Shown: piece after piece, positions 1-8,256 of the stretch
How positions within the stretch are numbered: position 1 is the first letter of the stretch
Layout of the letters: each line of letters begins with the position of its first letter
Source of the DNA: Alphaproteobacteria bacterium
GTDB lineage: Bacteria; Pseudomonadota; Alphaproteobacteria; Micavibrionales; Micavibrionaceae
DNA length: 64,000 nt
NCBI GenBank assembly: GCA_002401965.1
Contig: NVUR01000021.1
Coordinates: 30,074-94,073 of the forward strand
Direction of reading: 5' to 3'
The notes under the pieces: generated by a model
Told to the model about the DNA's origin: nothing
What the model saw: the letters and a program-made list of their open reading frames with translations, nothing else
Databases searched by the model: none
Program-made: the position numbers and the translations under genes

Positions 1-242
1 CCAAGACCACCCGGCAGCGCAGGTAAAGCATGGGAAAATTCAATATAAACACGCAACATACTCGCCAATTGGCTCATCATCGGGCCGACAAGTGCCACAA
101 TAAAGATCGTTCCAGCGAATAACATTACCCAGTTATTAACCTCACGCGACATCGCAATTTGCCCGCGCTTTCTGGATTCCTCCAGCTTTTTCGGGGTGGG
201 GTCTTCGGTTTTCTGGGAATCGTCGGTTTGATCTTCTGCCAT
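1..242 (-). CDS. flhB: Flagellar export switch protein FlhB (N-terminal part)
   Basis: FlhB is the inner-membrane switch of the flagellar type III export gate and controls the change from rod/hook to filament substrates. Only the first 80 or so residues are inside the window; the gene runs off the left edge. The start ATG lies at 242-240. The N-terminus carries the family signature EDPTPKKLEESRKRGQ at about residues 13-28, followed by SREV and the first membrane helix. It is the last visible gene of the minus-strand flgB-flgC-fliE-fliQ-fliR-flhB run, 13 bases after fliR. The cleavage site and C-terminal domain cannot be seen. Confidence 0.95.
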   Translation of the reverse strand, partial: MAEDQTDDSQKTEDPTPKKLEESRKRGQIAMSREVNNWVMLFAGTIFIVALVGPMMSQLASMLRVYIEFSHALPALPGGL

Positions 243-255
243 AACGTTATATACC

Positions 256-1032
256 CTATCCACCGCCAGAAAGGAAAAACAGCATGCTGGCCTCGAACTC
301 ACCGACCCAATAGGAAAATATTGCGGTAGAGGCAAGGAAAAACAGCATAATGGAGAGTAATATTTGCAGCGGTAGCGCCACCATAAACACCTGAATTTGT
401 GGCATAAGGCGTGAGAGAACCCCCATCCCGACATAGATCAATAATGTCATCACGATAAACGGCGTTGCCAGCTTTACCCCGACTAAAAAGCTGGAGGCAA
501 CGGCTTGTGACACAAATTCGGCCATATCGCCTGTATCGGGAATATAGCCTAAGGGGAACAGCTCATAACTCTCGACCACGCCGATAATAAGCAAGTGATG
601 TAAATTCAAGGTAAACAACAGCAAAACCCCTGTCATCGACAAGAATGCCCCCATGATAGAGCCTTGCGTAGCCAAAGACGGGTTAAAGACCTGCGCGTTG
701 GATAGGCCTGATTGCATCGAAATAATCATCCCCGCGGTATCCAGAGCAATCATGAAAATTCGCGCCACTGTGCCAAATAAAACGCCAATTACCAGTTCCA
801 TCATAATTAATGTGACAAGGGCAAAGGTCGGCGGTATGGGGGACGGCATATAGGGCAAGACGACAGGAAACAAAACGAAGCTGATCCCCAATGCCATGTG
901 CAGGCGCACACGTTGGGAAACGAATGAATCCCCCAACCCCGGCATAATCATCATGGCTGTGCCGATGCGGGTAAAGGTCAATAGGAATGCCAAAACACCA
1001 CTGGCGAGAAACGTTTCAAGAGCGCCTTGCAT
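256..1032 (-). CDS. fliR: Flagellar export gate protein FliR
   Basis: FliR forms the core of the export gate with FliP and FliQ in the inner membrane inside the MS ring. The 258-residue product is almost entirely hydrophobic, with about six membrane segments, and contains the typical stretch FTRIGTAMMIMPGLGD near the N-terminus. I chose the ATG at 1032 because a GGAGGG ribosome site lies about 13 bases upstream; a longer reading from 1077 would add 15 residues and overlap fliQ. It sits between fliQ and flhB, the usual order in many bacteria. Confidence 0.95.
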   Translation of the reverse strand: MQGALETFLASGVLAFLLTFTRIGTAMMIMPGLGDSFVSQRVRLHMALGISFVLFPVVLPYMPSPIPPTFALVTLIMMELVIGVLFGTVARIFMIALDTAGMIISMQSGLSNAQVFNPSLATQGSIMGAFLSMTGVLLLFTLNLHHLLIIGVVESYELFPLGYIPDTGDMAEFVSQAVASSFLVGVKLATPFIVMTLLIYVGMGVLSRLMPQIQVFMVALPLQILLSIMLFFLASTAIFSYWVGEFEASMLFFLSGGG

Positions 1033-1042
1033 ACGCTTATAC

Positions 1043-1315
1043 TTACCCTCCGCCGCCGCTAATAATTCGGTCGGCAATCGCCTCCATAAACACGACCAGC
1101 GTATTCATCATCCACGGCAGGAAGAAAAACATTGAGAAGAAAATAGCCATAATCTTTGGCACAAACACAAGCGTCATTTCCTGCACTTGCGTCAAGGCCT
1201 GTAACAGCGCAATCGCAACACCAACAACCAGCCCGACAATTAATATCGGCGCGCTAATTTCCATGGTAATAAGCAAGGCTTGGCGGGCGACTTCTATGAT
1301 TTCTGTATCATTCAT
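1043..1315 (-). CDS. fliQ: Flagellar export gate protein FliQ
   Basis: FliQ is the small two-helix subunit that packs around FliP/FliR in the export gate. The 90-residue protein matches family length and shows two hydrophobic hairpin segments, roughly residues 15-40 and 50-75, with the family pattern ALTQVQEMTLVFVPKI between them. The C-terminus ends in a run of four glycines, encoded just before the fliR ribosome site. It is co-directional with fliE upstream (111-base gap) and fliR downstream. Confidence 0.95.
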   Translation of the reverse strand: MNDTEIIEVARQALLITMEISAPILIVGLVVGVAIALLQALTQVQEMTLVFVPKIMAIFFSMFFFLPWMMNTLVVFMEAIADRIISGGGG

Positions 1316-1426
1316 GACACAAGCCTAACAGATCAGCCCCCTGTGAAGAATACCGATCAACCACGTTTTTAAAGTAAACCACATGAAATATTGTCGTGCG
1401 AAGAATAGATGTTCAAAAACGCGCCC

Positions 1427-1777
1427 CTAAATCGGCATCCGCATAATTTCCTGATACGCACCGATCATCTTATCACGCACGGCCACCACAGTTTGCAATG
1501 TTAGTTCCGCTGATGTTGCCGCCTGTACTACGTCAATCGCGGAAGCCTCACCTGTTATGGCTTTGGCGGACATTTCTTCGCCGGATTTCAAGGTATCAAC
1601 GGCTTGGGAAATATTTTGTTTCATGAAATCGGCAAAAGACTCTCCGCCGTTATCTGCGCCCTGCCCTAATCCTTTAATCTCGGAACCAAGCTCGGTAATT
1701 TGTCCTGCGCCTGTGATCTTTTGAGAGTTAGAATACGCGCTTGCCGCTGCGTTTGGGTTTATGCCGTTGATTGCCAT
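1427..1777 (-). CDS. fliE: Flagellar hook-basal body protein FliE
   Basis: FliE is the first rod-side protein and links the MS ring/export gate to the proximal rod. The protein has 116 residues. The conserved C-terminus SAELTLQTVVAVRDKMIGAY followed by a short tail ending in MRMPI is diagnostic of FliE. The start at 1777 has a good purine-rich site (AGGAAAAGG) upstream. It follows flgC by 38 bases in the flgB operon, as in most flagellar loci. Confidence 0.95.
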   Translation of the reverse strand: MAINGINPNAAASAYSNSQKITGAGQITELGSEIKGLGQGADNGGESFADFMKQNISQAVDTLKSGEEMSAKAITGEASAIDVVQAATSAELTLQTVVAVRDKMIGAYQEIMRMPI

Positions 1778-1815
1778 GATTTGTACCTTTTCCTGTTACT
1801 CAGTCTAAACCTGTT

Positions 1816-2235
1816 TTAGTTGCGAAGCAAATCGATTGTCCGTGAAATCATTGCGCGGGATTGTTCAATCATCCCTAAGTTTGCTTCATAAGAACGCTGT
1901 GCCTCTTTTGCATCCATCATTTCCAACATCGTATTCACATTCGGCATTTTAACATAGCCATCCGCATTTGCCGCAGGGTGATCGGGGCTGTATTGCAATG
2001 TAAACGGAGCGTCCGAATCAACTCCAATTTTATCAACCCCAACAAGGTTAATCCCCATTTCACGATCCAGCTCATTCTTAAAGCTGATGGTTTGACGTGC
2101 ATAAGGATCAGATCCTGGGGTTAAACCCGTTGTATCCGCATTTGCGATATTTTCTGAAATCACACGAATACGCGCACCTTGCGCCCGCATCCCATTGGCA
2201 GAAATCATTAAAGCATTTGCAATATCACCACTCAT
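1816..2235 (-). CDS. flgC: Proximal rod protein FlgC
   Basis: FlgC is a proximal rod subunit of the flagellar axial structure, exported by the type III gate. The 139-residue protein has the axial-protein N-terminal motif (SANGMRAQGARIRVISENIANADT) and the C-terminal heptad region EAQRSYEANLGMIEQSRAM that packs in the rod. It lies between flgB (38-base gap) and fliE on the minus strand. Confidence 0.95.
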   Translation of the reverse strand: MSGDIANALMISANGMRAQGARIRVISENIANADTTGLTPGSDPYARQTISFKNELDREMGINLVGVDKIGVDSDAPFTLQYSPDHPAANADGYVKMPNVNTMLEMMDAKEAQRSYEANLGMIEQSRAMISRTIDLLRN

Positions 2236-2273
2236 AATCTTAAGTCCTTATCTATACATTCTTAATCTATAAC

Positions 2274-2681
2274 TTATCTGCCTAAAGCCATCCGCATCAT
2301 GCCGACTTGCTTTTGGTATACGTTCAGCATCAAATTATAATCCATGTTATTTTGTCCAGCCTTCATAAGCTGCTCTTCCATGATGACTGCATTGCCACTT
2401 GGCGCAACTTCGTACGTATCTTTTTGCTTTTTCGCATTTACATTGACCTGACTATTCGCATTTGGGAGATGACCTTCATTTGTTGTCGCAACAGCAACTG
2501 TTTTAGTGCCCCCCATTTGCGCCTTTAACATGGAGGAAAAATCCACCTCAACCAAGTCTTTGGGACGATATCCAGGGGTATCCGCATTCGCAACATTTTG
2601 CGCGAGAATGCTTTGGCGCTGGTTCAAATAGCCCATTTTCGCCGATAATGCCTGAAAGAGTCCTATATCTTGTATCGTCAT
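2274..2681 (-). CDS. flgB: Proximal rod protein FlgB
   Basis: FlgB is the membrane-proximal rod subunit. The 135-residue product has the rod signature NQRQSILAQNVANADTPGYRPKD near residues 20-42 and the C-terminal helix with LNVYQKQVGMMRMALGR. It is the first gene of the minus-strand flgB-flhB operon. A strong sigma54 element at 2735-2720 lies 39 bases upstream of its start, so expression probably depends on FlbD and RpoN. Confidence 0.95.
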   Translation of the reverse strand: MTIQDIGLFQALSAKMGYLNQRQSILAQNVANADTPGYRPKDLVEVDFSSMLKAQMGGTKTVAVATTNEGHLPNANSQVNVNAKKQKDTYEVAPSGNAVIMEEQLMKAGQNNMDYNLMLNVYQKQVGMMRMALGR

Positions 2682-2719
2682 GCTTTATAACCTTGTATAA
2701 TCAGTTCCGATAAGAACAA

Positions 2720-2735
2720 TGCAGGAAACATGCCA
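2720..2735 (-). promoter_or_regulatory. Sigma54 promoter of the flgB operon
   Basis: On the minus strand the sequence reads TGGCATGTTTCCTGCA. It has GG and GC ten bases apart and matches 10 of the 12 informative bases of TGGCACG-N4-TTGCW. The predicted transcript would start near 2709, 28 bases before the flgB ATG. The element overlaps the ribosome site and start codon region of the divergent gene at 2736. Confidence 0.75.
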
Positions 2736-3101
2736 ATGAGCGACGGTTTTGATGATCGGTATAGAGGCAGCAAGGAAAAAGACCTAACGCCCTCAAATAC
2801 AACAGTAATCCCGAAGAAAAAGACCGCTGTTGCCTTAAAAGATTCAGAAGGTGGGAAAAAAGTTCCTCGTATTGCCGCTGCTGGACGGGGCAAAGTTGCC
2901 GATAGAATATTAGAATTAGCCTTTGAAAATGGCATAAAAGTCCGTGAAGACAGCGATTTGGCGGAGCTTTTAACCTCCATAGAACTAGAAAGCCCCATCC
3001 CATCCGAAGCCTTCATGGCGGTGGGTGAGATATTATCCTATGTTTATAAAGCCAACGGCAAAGAAGATCCTTTCAATACCAAGATAGAGCATGATACATA
3101 A
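2736..3101 (+). CDS. Free-standing FlhB C-domain-like protein (EscU/YscU/HrcU family)
   Basis: This soluble protein of about 121 residues resembles the cytoplasmic C-terminal domain of FlhB, without the membrane part. The block from PRIAAAGRGKVADRILELA through EDSDLAELLTSIELESPIP follows the FlhB/YscU consensus after the cleavage site. The NPTH autocleavage motif is absent. Similar short proteins (FhlB, YlqH) are known beside flagellar genes in other bacteria. The first 40 residues are polar and unstructured. Two ATGs are possible (2730 and 2736); AGGA spacing favours 2736. Its stop overlaps the fliO start by one base (TAATG), so it is translated with fliO and fliP. Confidence 0.8.
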   Translation: MSDGFDDRYRGSKEKDLTPSNTTVIPKKKTAVALKDSEGGKKVPRIAAAGRGKVADRILELAFENGIKVREDSDLAELLTSIELESPIPSEAFMAVGEILSYVYKANGKEDPFNTKIEHDT

Positions 3102-3424
3102 TGGCTATGGATGTTGCTCTATCACCAGAATTACCACAGGCTTTACGGCTTATCATTGCGCTTTGTATTGTCTTTCTTATTATGGGCGGGCTGGCATTTG
3201 CCTTAAAAAAGCTGGGTCTTGCGACAAGTAGTACTATAAAAAGCGGCGATAAGAAACGCCTGAAAATTGTAGAGTCTACGCCCCTTGATGCACGCAGACG
3301 GCTGGTTATTCTTAAATGTGATGATAAAGAGCATCTCGTTATTCTTGGCGCGAACAGTGAACTTATTGTCGATAGAGACATTCCTTCTGTGGATGGTTCG
3401 GGTAATTCCGTTTCTGGGGCTTAA
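3101..3424 (+). CDS. fliO: Flagellar biosynthesis protein FliO
   Basis: FliO is a small membrane protein that helps FliP assemble into the export gate. The 107-residue product has one membrane helix at about residues 16-36 (LRLIIALCIVFLIMGGLAFA) and then the FliO core with LKIVESTPLDARRRLVILKCD and HLVILGANSELIV. The start codon overlaps the preceding stop by one base. fliP follows after 31 bases. Confidence 0.9.
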   Translation: MAMDVALSPELPQALRLIIALCIVFLIMGGLAFALKKLGLATSSTIKSGDKKRLKIVESTPLDARRRLVILKCDDKEHLVILGANSELIVDRDIPSVDGSGNSVSGA

Positions 3425-3455
3425 GCTCTGCCCCGCTCCTGCGCTATGATAAAAT

Positions 3456-4226
3456 ATGCGTGACAAAATATTCAGTACATTATCATTAAGCCTTGCAACC
3501 GTTTTTCTGGTTGCTTTATTCGCGCATCCTGCAATGGCACAAAATATCTCCATCGACCTTGGCGCGGGCAGTGACGGCACAGTAACGGGACGCATCGTGC
3601 AAATGGTCGCCCTTATGACCGTCCTGTCATTGGCACCATCCATCTTAATCATGATGACGTCTTTTACACGAATCGTTGTGGTTTTATCATTCTTGCGTAC
3701 CGCCATCGGAATACAGCAAACCCCGCCCAACACGGTTATGATCTCACTCGCGTTATTCCTGACATTCTTTATTATGGCACCAACACTGCAATCTGCCTAT
3801 GATGAGGGTATTGTACCGCTGGTCAATGAAGAAATAGATGAAATGCAAGCCTTTGAGCGTACGACCACGCCCTTTAAACGCTTTATGCTTTTACATGTGC
3901 GTGATGATGATCTTGAACTGTTTGTGGAAATGAGCAATACAGGAAGCTATGACGAGGCGATGGATATTCCGCTGCAAATTGTTATACCATCCTTTATGAT
4001 ATCGGAGCTGCGCCGTGCCTTTGAAATCGGCTTTATGCTGTTCTTGCCGTTTTTGATTATCGATCTGGTCACCGCGTCCATCCTGATGTCGATGGGTATG
4101 ATGATGTTGCCCCCTGTCACCGTATCGCTGCCGTTCAAGATCATGTTCTTTGTGCTGGTCGATGGCTGGCACTTAATCTCTGGCTCTCTCATTCAGAGCT
4201 TCACCACGGTCAGTGGCAGCGGGTAA
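3456..4226 (+). CDS. fliP: Flagellar export gate protein FliP
   Basis: FliP is the central gate subunit through which axial proteins cross the inner membrane. The 256-residue product has a cleavable signal peptide ending near AHPAMA, then the hallmark TSFTRIVVVLSFLRTAIGIQQTPP and several membrane helices. The C-terminal SILMSMGMMMLPPVTVSLPFKIMFFVLVDGW is typical. Family length is normal. It is the last gene of the fhlB-like-fliO-fliP run and converges on the large TPR gene. Confidence 0.97.
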   Translation: MRDKIFSTLSLSLATVFLVALFAHPAMAQNISIDLGAGSDGTVTGRIVQMVALMTVLSLAPSILIMMTSFTRIVVVLSFLRTAIGIQQTPPNTVMISLALFLTFFIMAPTLQSAYDEGIVPLVNEEIDEMQAFERTTTPFKRFMLLHVRDDDLELFVEMSNTGSYDEAMDIPLQIVIPSFMISELRRAFEIGFMLFLPFLIIDLVTASILMSMGMMMLPPVTVSLPFKIMFFVLVDGWHLISGSLIQSFTTVSGSG

Positions 4227-4364
4227 AGTTACAAACTCTCCCTTCCTAAGCGACTAGGGATCTTACACCTCCACCACAAAAACAGATCTTTCCACTTCAA
4301 GCTGCTTTCACACGGGAATAACCCCGTTCAGTGGCAACAGGCAATCTTCAACACCTTATGAAGA

Positions 4365-7300
4365 CTATGGGCGGGGAGATGCGGCGCGATAGCTGTCTAG
4401 GAAATCCTTAAACAGATCAACTTCGGACACGATGGAGAGCAAAGTTTCCCGATCCGCCAGCGCGCTGTTTTGGCGGGGACGTGTGATAACCTCAAACTGA
4501 CGTGCTTTATGGGTTTGCAACATCAAATCACTGTATTTCGCGCGCATATTCCCCAAGGCAATTCGATCATTAGAAAGGCTGAGCGCGATAGCGCGATTAA
4601 GGATTAAATCCGATTGCTCTTTTGATAAAGGGCGGGTCAAAGAGATATTTTCATCCAACAAAACAGCATCCAGAGATTCTGCGGCCTGATCCCAATAGCC
4701 AGCTTGCCATGCAATATCCGCCTTTAAACGATTAACAACCTCATTTTTTTCAACTTTCTTTAGCAAAGACAAAGCCTTATCAAATTGTTTGTTTTGCGAA
4801 TAGGCTCTGATTTTCAGTAAAGCGATCTCCCCTTTATGCTTTTCCTTTTCCGGCGTTTCCGATAAAAAATGTAATATATCCGTCGCCTTACCAAGTGCAT
4901 TCATCGCCTGTTGCGGGTCTTTATTTATCAACTCAATCGCGGCCAACCGGATAGCCACACGCAATTTTTCTTTCCCCTCAAGCCTATGATCTACCTGATG
5001 GCGTAATAATTTTGTCGCACGCCCCAAAAGATCGGCGCGCACCAAATGCTCTGCCAAATTCTGGACAAGTTTATCCCCGCGCGCACCAATGGGGGTTAGC
5101 TCACTGAATGTTTCGTAGAGGGACACCGCGTCCACCGCAGATATTTTTTTCAGATCCTCTCCCAAAAATAAATCGGCAAACGTATTCCCCATATAAGACG
5201 CAATACGTTGCCCCAGAGCCGTATCCCCCGCGATGCTTGCCGCATCACGCATAATAGACAGCCCCTTAATAAATTTCTTATCTTTAAAGTAGGCATCACC
5301 CAGCCAGTAATGTACTTGTGCTTCCAATTCATCACCGCGCCATGCATACCGAAGACGTTCCAACCGATCTATCGCTTCGCCATTTGTAATTTTGCCGTCA
5401 TTTGCCAATAAAATCGTCAGCGCAAGCCCCGCCTTGGTGCGATATAAATCATCTTTATCCTGTGCCAGCTCCGCCCATATTGTCTTGGTTTTATCCTTTT
5501 GCTTTTTCTGACGATATGCCTCACCGCGCAGATATTTCAAAGACGCCTTCATTGGGGGGAGCAGCTCGGACTTATGTTGTTCAACCAGAGCCATCAGCTC
5601 CTCTGCGGCTTTAACGTTTCCGTCACGTAAATTCACTTCCGTTAAAACCAAAGCCAGACGATGCCCGATATTATGCGGATAATCATGCAATGGCCGATAA
5701 TGATTGGGCAATGTCTTTGCCGCTTGTTGCCAGTCCCCAAGGTCAGCCAACACAAAGGACTTCCAGTATTTTACTTCATCTTCATCCGAAAGCGCGGCAT
5801 GAAGAAAATCTTCCAACGCGGCGTCACTCTTCCAATCCAACGCCTTGGCCACGCCACGCAAAGCGATAAATTCGGGGCTTTCATGTAAGCCCTGCAATTC
5901 ATCACCAGCATACTCGAAATACCCTAAAGCCTCTGCCCCAAGGCCATGAGAGAGATACATTTTACCAAGTGCCAATAAATCTTCTATCCTTCTGGACTCC
6001 GATTTACCTTTCATCCCTGAGAGTAGAATATTTTCATTACGGCCAAGATCGGATGCTTCGCCCAGTCGCCATTCATCAAAACGAAAAAAGTTCTTTTTAT
6101 GCGCTTTTTTTCCATGATTTTTATCACTATGAGAGGCGGTTTGCGCCTTGCTGCGCTCCGCAAACATACGGGCTTCATCCCTATCCTTGGGGGAGGCAAG
6201 TTTCAGTCCTGACGCCCGATATACTTCAACCCCGCCATCCGTTTTTTTCACCTGAAGGTCATCAACTTTCGGGCGAATAACCATACCGATTGGTGATCTC
6301 AACACGTCAAAATCCACATAAGAGCGTGCAGCCCCTGTAAATTGTGCGGCATCCTCAACCAAGATCACTTTTAAGATTTGCCCCGTTACAGGATCAGAAA
6401 AATCAATAATATCAGCGACATATTTCAAAGGCCAAATAATTTTTTCCCCATGGAAATTCGGAGAATTTTCCGAATAACGTTTTGGTCGGACGGGCTTGGC
6501 TTCCTTCACTTTCTCACCCATGATAAAATCCCAGATCAACCCACCGCCCTTGGCTTTCATACGCAAAGATGTCTCGGGTAACGTCATATGATGCGCCACA
6601 GCCCGATCCAAAGTCATCATTTGAAACGATGAAAACGCATCTGGCGTTGGGCTGCTGAACCCTGGCGTAATATAGGTCCCTCCCCCCATCACCATCCATA
6701 ATTCGCCATAATTTTCAAACACAGCAATATCCACGCTTTTTGTGGAGCGTACAGAAATAACATGGTGCTGATTTTGCACCGCCTTTGATAATTTTTTCTG
6801 TGCAACAGATGTCGGTTTACGCGCCATTACAGCAGGTTTTTTATGCGGCTTATCTTTTACCTTTATTTCAGGTAAATGCTCTGGCACTAAAACAAAGGCG
6901 GGCGGTGTCGCATTATGTTTCACAATTTTTTCTGTTTTAGAGACAGTTTTTGTCTGTTTTTCAGAAACCACCTTCTTAAAAGATTGCTTAGCCTTGGGGG
7001 CGCTCGGATCGTAAACATCCAGAATAATACGTTTCCCGATTTTAAAGGCTCTGACCTTACTGCTCTCTGGTACGCTCAACGATAATGTCAATGGATCAGT
7101 AGACAGTACTTTCAGCGCGGAGATATTATCCAATACAGAAAAATCCGCCTGCGAGGGATCAATTTTGGCCGCACGATCAAATGTCACAACCAGAACACCC
7201 TCCCCCGTTTCATCCAGAGAATATGTGACTTTTTCTGTCCACCCTAATGTTACACGCGAATAGCCATCGCGCGCACCTGTGCGTAAAGGAACATTATCCT

Positions 7301-7367
7301 GAGCATAAAGCGGAGCGGCGATTATAGAACACAGACATAAAGACGTTAGAAAGAGATATCTTTTCAT
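4365..7367 (-). CDS. Large secreted TPR protein of the motility operon
   Basis: The 1000-residue protein starts with a signal peptide (MKRYLFLTSLCLCSIIAAPLYAQ in two parts: charged start, hydrophobic core, AQ cleavage), so it acts in the periplasm or outer membrane. Residues about 25-120 form a beta-rich AMIN-like domain ending IGKRIILDVYDPSAP; a lysine-rich linker follows, then from about residue 450 to the end helix pairs of TPR/SEL1 type (for example LGKMYLSHGLGAEALGYFEYA). I chose the ATG at 7367 because a longer reading from 7454 only adds residues before the signal peptide. It lies 46 bases after motB in the same direction, so a role at the stator or cell envelope is likely, but the function is unknown. 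Confidence 0.85.
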   Translation of the reverse strand: MKRYLFLTSLCLCSIIAAPLYAQDNVPLRTGARDGYSRVTLGWTEKVTYSLDETGEGVLVVTFDRAAKIDPSQADFSVLDNISALKVLSTDPLTLSLSVPESSKVRAFKIGKRIILDVYDPSAPKAKQSFKKVVSEKQTKTVSKTEKIVKHNATPPAFVLVPEHLPEIKVKDKPHKKPAVMARKPTSVAQKKLSKAVQNQHHVISVRSTKSVDIAVFENYGELWMVMGGGTYITPGFSSPTPDAFSSFQMMTLDRAVAHHMTLPETSLRMKAKGGGLIWDFIMGEKVKEAKPVRPKRYSENSPNFHGEKIIWPLKYVADIIDFSDPVTGQILKVILVEDAAQFTGAARSYVDFDVLRSPIGMVIRPKVDDLQVKKTDGGVEVYRASGLKLASPKDRDEARMFAERSKAQTASHSDKNHGKKAHKKNFFRFDEWRLGEASDLGRNENILLSGMKGKSESRRIEDLLALGKMYLSHGLGAEALGYFEYAGDELQGLHESPEFIALRGVAKALDWKSDAALEDFLHAALSDEDEVKYWKSFVLADLGDWQQAAKTLPNHYRPLHDYPHNIGHRLALVLTEVNLRDGNVKAAEELMALVEQHKSELLPPMKASLKYLRGEAYRQKKQKDKTKTIWAELAQDKDDLYRTKAGLALTILLANDGKITNGEAIDRLERLRYAWRGDELEAQVHYWLGDAYFKDKKFIKGLSIMRDAASIAGDTALGQRIASYMGNTFADLFLGEDLKKISAVDAVSLYETFSELTPIGARGDKLVQNLAEHLVRADLLGRATKLLRHQVDHRLEGKEKLRVAIRLAAIELINKDPQQAMNALGKATDILHFLSETPEKEKHKGEIALLKIRAYSQNKQFDKALSLLKKVEKNEVVNRLKADIAWQAGYWDQAAESLDAVLLDENISLTRPLSKEQSDLILNRAIALSLSNDRIALGNMRAKYSDLMLQTHKARQFEVITRPRQNSALADRETLLSIVSEVDLFKDFLDSYRAASPRP

Positions 7368-7413
7368 TCTTTTAGAATGCCATAGCCAAAACGATAAGTC
7401 ACGTGTTCCGGCG

Positions 7414-8256
7414 CTATTGTAAACCATAAAATTTTGTACGTAGGCCATCATCATTCATCAGAATAATATCAACGCGTCTGGAAAGGCTATAACGGTCTTT
7501 TTCTGGAAATTCTTCGGACATTTCATCAAAACGCGCACTGGACAACCCACGAAGTGTAATATCACGGGAATACCCCACATCCTTAAGGATCACAGCGACG
7601 GCAGCACTGCGCGCCAAAGATAGCTCCCAATTCGTATGATATAGCCCCTTGGTGCCTGTTATGGGTCTGGGGTCTGTATGTCCAGCAATTTCGATGCGGT
7701 TTTTCACACGCGAAAGCGCGCCCCCTAATGCAAACAAGATTTTTTTGCCTTTCAGGTTAATCTGGGCATTCCCACTTTCAAACAACAGCTCCGAAGGCAA
7801 AGATATAATCAAACGTTTGTCATTTTCAAAAACAATCACATTATCAATGCTCTTTGCCTTCAATAAATTATTAACCAATGTTTTTAAATATGCCAAAGAC
7901 AAGGCACGCGATGTATCAATTTTATCTATGCTAATAACATCTTGCGATCCGGCATTATGCGGTCTGGACTCAGTCTTGTTAAATTTACTACTCAGAGAAT
8001 CAGAAATTTCTTGCCATTTTTCCTCCACAGGCACTGACATAGAATACAGCAAAACAAAAAAGGTCAACATTAACGCCATAACATCAGTAAAAGTAATCAG
8101 CCACAGCGGTACGGCTTGCGCCGAATCTTTTTGTTGTCGAATAATTGAACCATAATTTTGCTCTATTTCAATATTAACAGCGGGCAAATATTCACCACTG
8201 TCTGATTCGTCCTCAGGGTTTTCAGAATTATCTGCACCACGATCATCTACCATCAC
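7414..8256 (-). CDS. motB: Flagellar stator protein MotB
   Basis: MotB pairs with MotA to form the ion channel of the stator and anchors it to peptidoglycan. The 280-residue protein has an acidic cytoplasmic tail (1-47), a membrane helix with WLITFTDVMALMLTFF in which D58 is the expected ion-binding aspartate, a plug/linker, and an OmpA-type peptidoglycan-binding domain (about 160-275) with AGHTDPRP and NWELSLARS. The start shares an ATGA overlap with the stop of the upstream MotB-like gene, so the two are translationally coupled. motA lies far away at 35370. Confidence 0.92.
   Translation of the reverse strand: MMVDDRGADNSENPEDESDSGEYLPAVNIEIEQNYGSIIRQQKDSAQAVPLWLITFTDVMALMLTFFVLLYSMSVPVEEKWQEISDSLSSKFNKTESRPHNAGSQDVISIDKIDTSRALSLAYLKTLVNNLLKAKSIDNVIVFENDKRLIISLPSELLFESGNAQINLKGKKILFALGGALSRVKNRIEIAGHTDPRPITGTKGLYHTNWELSLARSAAVAVILKDVGYSRDITLRGLSSARFDEMSEEFPEKDRYSLSRRVDIILMNDDGLRTKFYGLQ

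Noticed and set aside
3203..3733. Minus-strand open frame of 176 codons across fliO and fliP
   Set aside because: fliO and fliP are certain on the plus strand; the antisense product is basic and unlike any family.
4202..4346. Imperfect repeat of the fliP 3' end (CGGTCAGTGGCAGCGGG and CGTTCAGTGGCAACAGG)
   Set aside because: Only about 19 of 25 bases agree and no coding or structural role is visible; probably chance or a very old duplication.
7649..8155. Plus-strand open frame of 168 codons opposite motB
   Set aside because: Lies fully within motB, whose motifs are unambiguous.
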